From Sporothrix humicola (taxonomy: Eukaryota; Ascomycota; Sordariomycetes; Ophiostomatales; Ophiostomataceae), in the NCBI GenBank assembly GCA_021396245.1, contig WNYE01000024.1, forward strand, positions 62,001 through 126,000: a stretch of DNA of 64,000 nucleotides. Direction: 5' to 3'. Numbering within the stretch: position 1 is the stretch's first letter; each line of letters opens with the position of its first letter. A model generated the notes under the pieces. The model saw only the letters and a list, made by a program, of their open reading frames with translations. It was not told where the DNA came from and searched no databases. Both the position numbers and the translations under genes were made by a program. Below, piece after piece: positions 55,360-64,000 of the stretch.

Positions 55360-56833
55360 TGTGAAGGTGTGTTGTATGTCAACGGCTGGCGGCGACGGTG
55401 ACGTTGACGATGAAAGAATGAAACGAACGTAGATCGTGAACGGGACGGAGAGAAAAGAAAGAAAAAAAAAAGAAAAAAAAAGAGGAAAAGGGAAAAGAAG
55501 AGTAAAAGCGAGGAGAAGACGCGGAGAAAATAAAGAAGGGCGCAGGATCATCGACTAATATTAAGTTTAAGATCGTGGCCCCACAGCCAAGCCTGTCGTC
55601 GAGCCGCTTTGCCGGAGACTCGCAAGGGGGCCTGTCGTCGGTCAATGCTTCAGAACGCTTTGGCGAAGGAATTGCCAAGTGCCCGAGGATGCAACGCAAT
55701 CAGACAACGAAACATCGAAACCAGGCGGGAGAACAGGGCAGTGCGACACCATGACACTGAAGTGACACGCGTTTCTGGTAGTGGGAATTGGCAGGGAAAA
55801 GACCGAAGAGTTGTCGACATGCTGCGCCCGCGAATTGCTTCGCCGCATCTGGAGATTTTGCCGCCATCGTGTTGACAAGATTTAGGCGACGCCACATCTG
55901 GAGAACAGCGCGGGAGCATGCGGCTCTTCGTTACCGTGTGGGTAGGGCAACTTTAGAATTAGTTCTCTTGTCACGGGCCTGAAAAGGGCAGGCCAAGAAG
56001 GCCCAAGAAGTTCGCCCGGTCGCTCATGCTCCTTCTGTGGAGGTTTTGAGTGACGCCCAGAAGCTTAAAAATAGGGGTAATTTCCCCCGGAGTCTAAGCC
56101 CGTTGAGGGAGGAAGGTTAGTCTCCGACGGGCCGCGGGCGCAGAATTCGACGAAAACAATATTTGTGGACCGTCAGAAAGCAGAAGAAGGTGCTCTGAGT
56201 GGCCTGCATTTCGATGTGAAGATGCATCTTCATGACAGGTGATAAGGTTGGGATGTGAGAGACGGCAAAAGCTGCAAAGTCAAAGCTTAGTCACAGGGCA
56301 CGAGATGTAAACAAGTCGCGCCTTCCTTTCAGTGTAGTGTTAGCTCAGGGCGACTTTCCTAATACGGCAAGAGCCAGGAACACGCTCTTTCCCCTCCATT
56401 GGCGGCGCAGACTTAGAGGAAAGCGCGACTGTGAGAATCCAGTCCTTCCAAAAACGAGTCACAAACCTGATTAAAATGGAAACTCCTCCAAGCTGGGAAA
56501 TCAAAACAGAACAATCTCCTTCAGCCTTCTTCGCGACAATCGGTCTTCCGAAAACCCCTCCCAACGGCCATCAGAATGACCATTCAGCATCTACCATTCA
56601 GCTCGTGGCTGCATGAATCGTTCCATCATGCATTCAGCTGTCGACCCCGCTAATGCGGCTGAGTCGAAGACAGCCTTGTCGGGCACAATGGCCTAACTTG
56701 GATCTCATTCTTAACCCCCTTCAATCCAGTCAATGATCTCCAGATCGACTTGAATGGAACTGGCAAAGATCACAAGCAATTCGGATCACATTTTCCACCC
56801 TAAACCGACGGCCGACCAAAGACCATCGCGACA
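55360..56833. promoter_or_regulatory. Divergent upstream region of DUF7136 and HET genes
   Basis: 1.47 kb. Close to the DUF7136 start is a 56-bp uninterrupted purine run on the plus strand (55447-55502), i.e. a CT leader tract for that gene. The part next to the HET gene (56640-56833) is mixed. No gene was supported between. Confidence 0.6.
55447..55502. repeat. Homopurine run
   Basis: 56 bp of only A and G on the plus strand, including A10 and A9 blocks separated by single G. On the transcribed strand of the DUF7136 gene it is a pyrimidine tract about 90-145 nt upstream of the ATG, a frequent feature of fungal promoters and leaders. Confidence 0.85.
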
Positions 56834-58600
56834 ATGAGACTCCTCGACTGCGTCACGAAGCAGATCAAGGAATTCGTACAGGATGTACCACGATACGCCA
56901 TCCTGTCCCATACGTGGGAAGACGAAGAGCTGACCTATGCTCTGGCACACCAGCACCGAGACGCGCTTCGCAAAGGCACGTCCTGTGAGGCATCACGACG
57001 CCAGGGCTGGCTCAAGATCCGCTGGGCGTGCGACCAAGCCGTCAAAGACGGCCTCGACTATGTCTGGGTCGATACCATATGCATCGACAAAACTTCTTCT
57101 GTCGAGCTGTCCGAGGCCATCAACTCCATGTACATGTACTACCAAAAGGCTGTTGTCTGCTATGTGTACCTGTACGACGTCTGCAAGCAAACCAGCATGC
57201 TGGCCACGCCGGGGTACGGAGCATGCAGCTCGACCCGTGTCGTTCCCCTGGAAAAGAGCCGCTGGTTCACGCGCGGCTGGACGCTACAGGAGCTGATTGC
57301 GCCGCGGAACATGACCTTTTACGACCACCACTGGAACGAGATGATGACCAAGAAGGACTCGCTGAGCACACTTGCCGAGATAACGGGAATCGACGAGTTC
57401 GCTCTCAACAGCGGCAACCTGCGGCTTATGAGCATTGCCCGGATTATGTCTTGGGCCGCGAAACGCACGACAACACGGTCGGAGGACATGGCCTACTCGC
57501 TCCTCGGTCTTTTCGGCATCTCCATGCCGATGTTATACGGCGAAGGGGACAAAGCGTTTGTGCGACTTCAGACGGTGCTTATTGAGACATATGACGACCA
57601 GAGCGTATTCGCTTGGGAGTTCCCACCAGACAACAAGATCGAATGGGACGGCGTTCTTGCTCCATCACCCCATGTGTTCCGTAACTCGGGTAACATATTT
57701 CCAACAGCACACCGTACTTTCATGAAATCAATATCGAGTTATTGGGAAATCAAACCCTCCGCCGTCACGAGCCGTGGCGTCTTCTTCAACTCATGTGTCT
57801 ATCATCAGCCAGACGCAGATACGGCAACGGTTGTACTTGGCTGTATTGACATGGCCCAAAGAGGATCAAGGTTGTCGGAAAACCTCGTCATGATTAAAGT
57901 TGATTTCACAGACAGGTCACAGCAGCATTGTATACGGCAACGCAACTCACCACTGGGCTCAAGGAATGGCCACATGCTGTACAATGTACACGACGTGTAC
58001 GCAAAAGCATCTGGTTCACATGTGGCCTTGAGTCACTCGGATAACCAACATCACATTGTCAATATTTGCACATTGCCGAAATGGCCGCCCGGTCACACAT
58101 ATAAGCGCATCTTTCCAACAACGGTAGGAGCGGCTAGTTACGAGCGTGCCCCGGGCCTGAACATCTCTGTTTCTGATTTCAAATATATTGTCTACCGACA
58201 AGAAAACCCGGACGACACCGATGAAGATGTTCGGCACAAAACCCCACACATTGTCATTTATCTTGTCCACAGACTGAGTCGGGCGATCAATCCGGATATC
58301 AAAAGACATTTCACGTATTTGGGCGACGGCAACGAGGTACTGATTGGGATGGGGCTTTTTGAAGGAGGATACAAGGCCGTCGAGAAAACGATTCAAGCAC
58401 GGAGTGCGGATCTTAAGGCGACGGACCTTTCTGCGTCTGCGGTCGAACTCCAGCTGCCAGGGTTGCGCCTCAATGCGCACCTCAGTGTATCTCGGCAGGA
58501 CGGCCTGCGCCGACTTGATTTTTTTGCAACCCCTTGCTCCGACACAGCAATACCCTTATATTCAAGGGCGGAAGATTGGTACGACAGCCGGTCTAGCTGA
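56834..58600 (+). CDS. HET-domain (heterokaryon incompatibility) protein
   Basis: A 588-residue single-exon protein. The N-terminal 160 residues form a HET domain: MRLLDCVTKQIKEF, then YAILSHTWEDEELTY, LDYVWVDTICIDK, SEAINSMYMYYQKAVVCYVY and SRWFTRGWTLQELIAP. These are the blocks of HET-6/HET-E type proteins. The region after it contains RSEDMAYSLLGLFGISMPMLYGEG, the conserved segment that regularly follows HET (DUF8212-like). The C-terminal 300 residues resemble nothing specific; there are no NACHT or WD40 repeats. HET-domain proteins trigger programmed cell death after fusion of unlike fungal individuals; most paralogues have no proven incompatibility role. The last 39 bp of the CDS overlap, in antisense, the last codons of the kinase gene. 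Confidence 0.95.
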   Translation: MRLLDCVTKQIKEFVQDVPRYAILSHTWEDEELTYALAHQHRDALRKGTSCEASRRQGWLKIRWACDQAVKDGLDYVWVDTICIDKTSSVELSEAINSMYMYYQKAVVCYVYLYDVCKQTSMLATPGYGACSSTRVVPLEKSRWFTRGWTLQELIAPRNMTFYDHHWNEMMTKKDSLSTLAEITGIDEFALNSGNLRLMSIARIMSWAAKRTTTRSEDMAYSLLGLFGISMPMLYGEGDKAFVRLQTVLIETYDDQSVFAWEFPPDNKIEWDGVLAPSPHVFRNSGNIFPTAHRTFMKSISSYWEIKPSAVTSRGVFFNSCVYHQPDADTATVVLGCIDMAQRGSRLSENLVMIKVDFTDRSQQHCIRQRNSPLGSRNGHMLYNVHDVYAKASGSHVALSHSDNQHHIVNICTLPKWPPGHTYKRIFPTTVGAASYERAPGLNISVSDFKYIVYRQENPDDTDEDVRHKTPHIVIYLVHRLSRAINPDIKRHFTYLGDGNEVLIGMGLFEGGYKAVEKTIQARSADLKATDLSASAVELQLPGLRLNAHLSVSRQDGLRRLDFFATPCSDTAIPLYSRAEDWYDSRSS

Positions 58601-60895
58601 AGCCGAGGCCGAAGACGGGGCCAGGACTCTGGCCGTGCCTGAGGCAGATTTCACAGAGAGGCCCTCGAGAGTCTGTGTTGCGAGATGGAGGTGCTCGCCG
58701 AGGCTGGACAGCATTCGCAAAAGCTCATTCCGCGCCTCCTCGCGCGAGGCCACGCCTTGAAGGACTCGACCGGTAGGGACCATTGGCACCGGCGGCAGCA
58801 TTTGTGGTCCCGTGTTTTTGGCATTGCCGTCACTCGATCGATCGGACTTCTTGAGATCTCCTGGAGTGTCAAACACGAACGGCGCCTCATCGTTAGTGTC
58901 GTCGTTGGCGTTCGTGTCCTCGTCCGATCCAAGATCAAAAGCGTCGTCAAGATCGATCAGGCTGAGAATCGACACACGCTTCTGCTGATCTTCTCTCGGA
59001 TAATTGGGTCTCAGTGTTGGTCTGCTATCTGTGCTTGCCATCGCAGCCTGATCTCGCGGAACATTGGATCTTAACACTGATCTGATATCGGCTGCCATCG
59101 CAACTTGATTTTGCGTCGGCGATGCAGCCACAGGAAACGTCCAGTCTTGCGTGCGGTGCCGCATGGCGGCCAGTGAGCTGCCAACATCCTTTCGACCTGG
59201 CCGAATAGTGTCCTGGTTGGCAGTTCCCGGCCCCTGCCCATCCACAATGGAAAGATCTAGATCAATGAGAGACTCTTGGTCTGGCTCAGCCAAGTATTTG
59301 CGGAGAGGAAGGTCGGATGCAGGTGGTTTGGGATTGAGAACAAGAGGCGGCGGAGGGCGACGTCCATAGGTGGCCCTGGCTTTTTCGCGGTAACTTGTGA
59401 GCGTGTTTGGGTCAAACACTCCTTGCAGTGGCACTTCCGGAAGAGCTCTCTTCTGCTGATCTGGCAGGGGCCGGCGGCGCAGCCGTGACTGAGGTGGAAG
59501 TGATGGGGGTGATTCCGGTGGCAGTGGCGGCAGCGGCTTTGGTGTGGGTGGCAGAGACGGGCTTCTGTCCAGCGAGATGCCATATGCCTCGTACACGGCG
59601 AGGGTGTTGGCTTCATAGTCAAGTGAGAACGAGTCGCCGGAATCGTCGTCGTCTTCGTCGTCTTCAGTAGTCGCCGCCTCGACATCTTCAAAGTTCCACG
59701 CCGAAACACGCTTTGTATCCGCCTCCGTTTCCGACACTCCCTTCGCTCCTCCCGCCGAGAACAACGACAGCCGACCGCCGCCGCGGGCCTGCCACAATCG
59801 ATACGCCGAAAGCAATGTTGACAAAGACGATGTTGGGTGTGAATTGGCTGTCCCCGAGATATACCGCAGCCTTTGCACCTGCTCGATTGATGGACGCTGT
59901 GTCGGATCGTGCACCATGCAGGATGCGACAAGTTCTTTGAGGCCGTCTGAGTATTGGTTGCCAACAAGCCGAGGGCAGTTCTGCTCGAGATATGACCCAA
60001 ATGTCGACAAGTCAAAATTTCCACCCGTGCGCGTGGCATTGGGCGGCAGACCCGTGGCCACTTCGTATGCCATGGACCCAAACGCCCAGATATCAACTTC
60101 AGTGCCGTACGCCACATCAGAACGGAACAGCTCGGGAGCCATCCAGTGCAACGTGCCCGTCACAGTGCGGCGCTTGTCAACAGCCGTTTCCACGAACCCG
60201 GCCACGCCAAAGTCGCACAGCTGGACGCGGCTGCCCCGGCCAGTGTCTGGGAGGCCTGTCTCGTCCGGCAGGTCCGCCACCAGGACGTTGGCACATTTGA
60301 TATCGCGGTGGATGATACCCTGGCCGTGCACCCAGTACAGCGCCTCGGCCACTTCTCTGAGGATTGGGACAATCCACTTCTCGGGAAGGTGGCCCGTGGG
60401 GCGCATCAGCGTGGCCACACTGCCGCCGGCGCAGTACTCGGTGACCATCCAGACCGTGGGGCCGACCAGCAGTGAATCGAGAACGGTGTTGATGTTGCGG
60501 GCGCCGGTCGAGCCGAGCAGCTGCAGCGTGCGGATTTCCTTGAGCACATCGCCAAACGTGTCGACCACAGAGGATGATGGCGTGGCTGTTGTTGTTGTTA
60601 TTGTGGATGTTGATGATGCCGATGGTACCGAATCTGCTGTGGCATCCCCTTCTTCGATGCTGATGATTTTGACGGCGACGACTGTGTCGTCCTTTTGTGA
60701 TGTGGCCTTGAAAACTCGGCCAAAGCTGCCCTTGCCAATCAGCTCGGTCAAAATGTACGGCGGCGGATCGCAGCTGGTGGCCGTGCAGTCTCTCACGATG
60801 GCGGCCTGGGTTCGGCGGGCCTCGTCGACGGCCATGGCCTTTGTCTGCGACGGCACAGCCGGGACGGCCAGGCTGGCCAGACTGCGGCGGTCCAT
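58562..60895 (-). CDS. STE20-type serine/threonine protein kinase
   Basis: A 777-residue protein. The kinase domain spans about 47-350: glycine loop IGKGSFGRV (54-61), ATP-anchoring Lys in VVAVKII (K76), HRDIKCANVL (about 195), DFG in LCDFGVAGF (about 228) and GTLHWMAPELF as the activation segment end. All catalytic residues are present and the APE environment is of STE20/germinal-centre kinase type. Unusually, a Ser/Thr-rich insert of about 30 residues (ADSVPSASSTSTITTTTATP) sits between the VAVK Lys and helix C. The C-terminal 420 residues are disordered, with Pro-rich SH3-ligand-like runs (PPTPKPLPPLPPESPPSLPP) and acidic patches, ending in a short helical block RNELLRMLSSLGEHLHLATQTLEG. 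Start at 60895 (MDRRSLASL); the frame is open 53 codons further upstream but reads like leader. The pathway is unknown. Confidence 0.92.
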   Translation of the reverse strand: MDRRSLASLAVPAVPSQTKAMAVDEARRTQAAIVRDCTATSCDPPPYILTELIGKGSFGRVFKATSQKDDTVVAVKIISIEEGDATADSVPSASSTSTITTTTATPSSSVVDTFGDVLKEIRTLQLLGSTGARNINTVLDSLLVGPTVWMVTEYCAGGSVATLMRPTGHLPEKWIVPILREVAEALYWVHGQGIIHRDIKCANVLVADLPDETGLPDTGRGSRVQLCDFGVAGFVETAVDKRRTVTGTLHWMAPELFRSDVAYGTEVDIWAFGSMAYEVATGLPPNATRTGGNFDLSTFGSYLEQNCPRLVGNQYSDGLKELVASCMVHDPTQRPSIEQVQRLRYISGTANSHPTSSLSTLLSAYRLWQARGGGRLSLFSAGGAKGVSETEADTKRVSAWNFEDVEAATTEDDEDDDDSGDSFSLDYEANTLAVYEAYGISLDRSPSLPPTPKPLPPLPPESPPSLPPQSRLRRRPLPDQQKRALPEVPLQGVFDPNTLTSYREKARATYGRRPPPPLVLNPKPPASDLPLRKYLAEPDQESLIDLDLSIVDGQGPGTANQDTIRPGRKDVGSSLAAMRHRTQDWTFPVAASPTQNQVAMAADIRSVLRSNVPRDQAAMASTDSRPTLRPNYPREDQQKRVSILSLIDLDDAFDLGSDEDTNANDDTNDEAPFVFDTPGDLKKSDRSSDGNAKNTGPQMLPPVPMVPTGRVLQGVASREEARNELLRMLSSLGEHLHLATQTLEGLSVKSASGTARVLAPSSASASARPAVVPIFRP

Positions 60896-61859
60896 GACTG
60901 CGAAGCAGCCCAGTAATTGTGTGTGTATGTGTGTGTAAAATGCTGTGTTTTGTAATGATGTGGTTGCAGAAAGCAGATGCAAAAAGTGAATGTCTTTGTG
61001 ATGTGTGCACGGTGTGAGGTGTAGGTGAAGGTGCAAGGCGTGAATTTTGTGCAAGGTTTCTCGGTAGTGGTTGCGGGAGTCGTCGCGATATGTGCAGTAT
61101 TAATGGGATTTTGAGTCGTGCCTGTGCTTCTTTTCAATTGCCCTATTTTTCTGAGACTTTGTCAACGTTAATACTATTGCTATTTCTTCCTCTTTCAATT
61201 GAACTGATTTTCCCGTGTGTTTTGAATATCTGTTTCGGGTAGATACATTACAGATCCTTTTTGGGGCCACTAATACGGCGGACAAGGCGACAAGAGAGCA
61301 TGTATCGTCTGGGTCTGGTTTTGCATCATGCCACAGCCGAGGAACAGGGAGTCTAATGGAGGACTTGATGGAAGGCTGGATAAATGTTCAATTCTGGCTG
61401 CATTCTGGCTGGTCAGCATCCACGCAAGTGCCGGCAAAATGCAAGATGATGTGCACGTATTCGCTGTTTTCCGGTTTAGGCAATATCTGAGCGCTGTATT
61501 GAGTAAACTGTGAGAAGTCATATGGTCAGGTATCCAAACGATCGAGTAAGAAATCAAGTTATCCAAAAGAGTATTCAAGAAGAAGGCATGCAAAGAAAGA
61601 TATCCAAAGAAAAGAATGTCCAAGTAAAAGAAATATCCAAAGCAGCACGTATCCAAAGAAGCACGTATCCAAAGAAGCACGTATCCAAAGAAGCACGTAT
61701 CCAAATAAGATAATATCCAAAAAGATTATTTAAAAATGAAGGTATCCAAATTGGAAGTTATCCAAAAAGAGTTTCCAACGATCAGAATATCCAACGAAAA
61801 ATATATAAAAAATCAATCATCTCGAAGTGTCATCACTTTTCTTTCACCTCAATCGCAGT
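60896..61859. other. Spacer between kinase start and DUF1996 stop
   Basis: About 1 kb. The left part is the kinase leader, with a TG/CA-rich run GTGTGTGTATGTGTGTGTAA near 60918-60938. The right part, 61540-61810, is an AT-rich degenerate array of TATCCAAA words. No gene. Confidence 0.65.
61540..61800. repeat. Degenerate TATCCAAA minisatellite with a 16-bp core
   Basis: At 61645-61708 four consecutive units of a 16-bp sequence (GCACGTATCCAAAGAA, the last ending ATAA). Around them, TATCCAAA or TATCCAA recurs irregularly about every 15-35 bp from 61540 to about 61798, separated by A/G-rich DNA. This suggests an old tandem array that has decayed at its edges and was recently re-expanded at the core. 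It lies in the 3' flank of the DUF1996 gene. Confidence 0.85.
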
Positions 61860-63117
61860 TCACTCCATGCCGTGGCCGGGCAGCTCTGAGAGCCATCCAT
61901 TCGTGTCTTCGGCGACGGTGTCTTTGACAGCGCACTTGTTCGCTGCCGCCGCCGTCTGGGTCTTGACGCCGTTGCAGGCCGTTGCACCGAAACAGCCGCC
62001 GTCCATGAGCTTCTGGAGCGCATCGCCCTTCCAACCAAAGACGTAGTCGGCGTGCTGCGCATAGCCCGTCTTGTCGCCGTTGCTGAGCACAAACGGCTGC
62101 GAGCCGTCGGCGGGCCACTGGGATTTATCATTGAAGCCGGTCGTGTCCCACACAATCTCGAGCATGACCTGCGGGATCTTGACGGGGTGCGAGCTCGGGC
62201 AGGTGCCAGTGGTGGCAAAGGACGAGGGTCCGCTCGTCGGGTAGGCAACGTGGTCTTTGTGGTTGGGCGAGTCGAGGTTCTTGCCGTCCCAGCAGGTCGG
62301 GAAGTGGATGTTGGAGCGGATGCCACCCAGACAGGGGCCAGCCGGCAGCGTCTCTGTGTCGAGTTTGGGGTCGGCACAGGGGGACTGATCGTCGCCCTTT
62401 AAGTTGGGCCCCGTATAACAGCGAAAACAGCTCTGCATCTTCATGTTGACGGCGGTGGGCTTGGTGCGGGCGGCCGAGTCGCCGACGAGCATGCGGAAGC
62501 CCGGCTTGAAGGCGGTCGTCTTGCCCGAGCCGGGCGAGACGTAGTAGACGGTGGTGCCGCCCGAGTAGCCGTCCTCCATGCGGTTGTGGACCTGGGGCAC
62601 GCGCTTATAGGAGCCGTTGCGGGCCTGGAAGTAGAGGTTGGCGGTCCAGTAGTTGGAGGGATCGTCGGGGAAGTTGCACGTCGTGCAGGAGGCGATACCA
62701 GAGACGTCGGTCGAGGCCATGGAGGCATTGAAGGCGTTCTGCGAGGGAGGGGGGAGGAGAGGGGAGAGATTAGTAGTGATGATCAAGATGCATTATATTC
62801 AAGACAAGATATGACAGGAGAGTGAGATGGGATAGAACGAGACTTACTCCGCCGACGACTTGATGAACGTGAGGTGATGGCAGCATGCCAGGATTGACGA
62901 GACTGCGATGTTAGTAGATGCCATGGATGGCTTCAACCCTGTCCAAGAGTAGAGGATGGACTCACGGATCAAGTCGCTCGATGACAACCTGAGAGCAGCC
63001 AAAGCGAATCAGACTCGTGCCATGGCCAGTGCTGCCTCCTCCACTACCGTCACCACCGCCAAACTGAGGCGCGCCGTACGCCAGCGACGCAAATGCAAGG
63101 AGAGCAGATCGAATCAT
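61860..63117 (-). CDS. Secreted DUF1996 protein
   Basis: Three exons, 63117-62966, 62902-62848 and 62738-61860, give 361 residues; introns of 63 and 109 bp have GTGAGT/GTAAGT donors and TCGCAG acceptors. The signal peptide is MIRSALLAFASLAYG. The mature start APQFGGGDGSGGGSTGHG is Gly-rich. Then come the DUF1996 hallmarks: VIERLDPLVNPGMLPSPHVH, VVGGNAFNAS, CTTCNFPDDPSNYWTANLYF, SCFRCY, GIRSNIHFPTCWDGKNLDS and HVAYP. Catalytic function of the family is not established. It is a common fungal extracellular protein, some members found on cell walls. Intron 2's flank could be misread as coding (an open frame extends into it), but the HVHQVVGG-NAFNAS joint is conserved. Confidence 0.94.
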
Positions 63118-64000
63118 GATGTCTAGGTTGGAGATGTGCTGAGTGGATGTGTCTGGGTAACGTGGAGAAGAGGCCGGGAGGCCGTCGCGTCAAAAGAAAA
63201 GGGGGCATGGCGATATATGTCTTTTCTGTTGCGCTTCCTTCCTGCTGTTTTGCCATTGTTTTTGCCAGGGCAGGTGGTGGGCTGCGAGCCTGCTTTTGGC
63301 GTGGATGACTTGGTTGACTTGCACGGCCCAAATAGGAAAGAGTGGTGGAGAACAGCCGGTGGAGACCCGCTCCCATATGAAAGTGACGGCCAAGATAAAT
63401 GAAAAGTAATTGTCAGTAGAGGGGAACGCGAGGCAACACAAAAAGCACATACAGGATACATAACGCATCTATGATAAGAGGTGAACTGAAAGTGCGGCTG
63501 TAATTAATACCGGGTATCGGCTATCTCTGAGAGGGAGGTCAATATCACCTTTTCTGGGGATACTGTCGAGTTCGTCTCGGCATTTGCGTCAGTCTGGGGC
63601 AGTCACATCCATCGACTATTCTTGACTCTGGTCTTGACACGCCAAGTGCGTTTGTATTTGTTTGTCTCTTTTTTATTTTATTGAATTTATTGAATTTATC
63701 GATTTTTTATTTTATTTTATCTATTTTATCGAAATAAATCGCTGACTCAGGTGGAAGCTTCGAGACAAAACAAACAGAAAAGGGGAAGTCGCGATGGGCC
63801 TCATTTTCAAAGACAGATGGAGCGATGGGCAGAAGGGAGCAAGTACAAGCAGAAATAAGTAAGCAGAGCTGGAAGTAAATAAGAGCAGAAGCAGCAGTGA
63901 AGTACTGCTGAGATTGTCTCCCAAAATTGAAGAAAATAACCCAGGGGAAAGTAAACATCAGACTAGCCCCTGAATCCGCATCACCACAACATCACCACTA
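63118..64000. other. Upstream region of DUF1996 gene to window end
   Basis: About 0.9 kb. Contains a strongly AT-rich, low-complexity stretch at 63660-63740 made of TTTAT/TTGAATTTAT words. The short minus-strand frames at 63707-63958 are hydrophobic, driven by that composition, and not credible as a gene. Confidence 0.6.
63662..63740. repeat. AT-rich low-complexity block
   Basis: Repeats of TTTATT, TTGAATTTATTGAATTTAT and TTTTATTTTATTTTAT with almost no G/C over about 80 bp. It sits about 550 bp upstream of the DUF1996 start; a weak terminator or 3' UTR of a gene beyond the window is also possible. Confidence 0.8.

Noticed and set aside
62739..62786. N-terminal extension of the last DUF1996 exon reading into the intron
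   Set aside because: It starts at a non-ATG codon and consists of the pyrimidine-rich intron tail; splicing to the upstream exon restores the conserved HVHQVVGGNAF block.
1..64000. tRNA, 5S rRNA and other classical RNA genes
   Set aside because: Manual search for B-box words (GGTTCGANNCC and complement) outside genes found only isolated partial matches without an A box or acceptor stem.

Overview
The window looks like nuclear DNA of a filamentous ascomycete (Pezizomycotina, most likely a Sordariomycete). Two things point there. First, the protein families: a HET-domain allorecognition protein, a LaeA-type methyltransferase, a Zn2Cys6 regulator, a GH18 chitinase, DUF1996 and DUF7136 secreted proteins, and an ankyrin/CorA-like hybrid. 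Second, the introns: short (about 55-120 bp), with GTATGT or GTAAGT donors, GCTAAC-like branch points and CAG/TAG acceptors. Genes are GC-rich with many Ala, Ser and Pro codons, most have no intron, and they lie between long low-complexity intergenic stretches. An Ophiostomatales/Sporothrix-like origin would fit but is only a guess. No tRNA, rRNA, intact transposon or CRISPR array was recognised.

Layout: 17 protein genes. 1-13 kb carries three minus-strand genes: a LaeA-like methyltransferase cut by the window edge, a Zn2Cys6 transcription factor, and an SMT-like methyltransferase. They are separated by 2-6 kb spacers. A 7 kb gene-free stretch follows. From 19.8 to 33.5 kb lie a GH18 chitinase (+), a convergent 1333-residue ankyrin/CorA-like protein (-), a Cys-rich protein with a predicted lipidation signal (-), a GTPBP1-like GTPase (-) and an ART1/LDB19-type arrestin (-). 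A 9 kb gene desert follows (33.5-42.5 kb).

From 42.5 to 51.1 kb is a compact housekeeping block: a fungal DUF7719-like membrane protein, GPI12 (the second step of GPI-anchor synthesis), an ATP13-family mitochondrial expression factor, LSM3 (U6 snRNA binding), and a small single-pass membrane protein. From 54.4 to 63.1 kb lie a GPI-anchored DUF7136 protein, a HET-domain protein whose 3' coding end overlaps that of a STE20-type kinase, and a secreted DUF1996 protein.

No operon-like biosynthetic cluster is evident. Broad themes are regulation (methyltransferases, transcription factor, kinase, arrestin), the cell surface (chitinase, GPI12, a probable GPI protein, DUF1996) and RNA or mitochondrial housekeeping. 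The most unusual non-coding signals are short arrays of TTTTGG/CCAAAA elements repeated about every 10-11 bp in several intergenic regions, and a degenerate TATCCAAA array at 61.5-61.8 kb.
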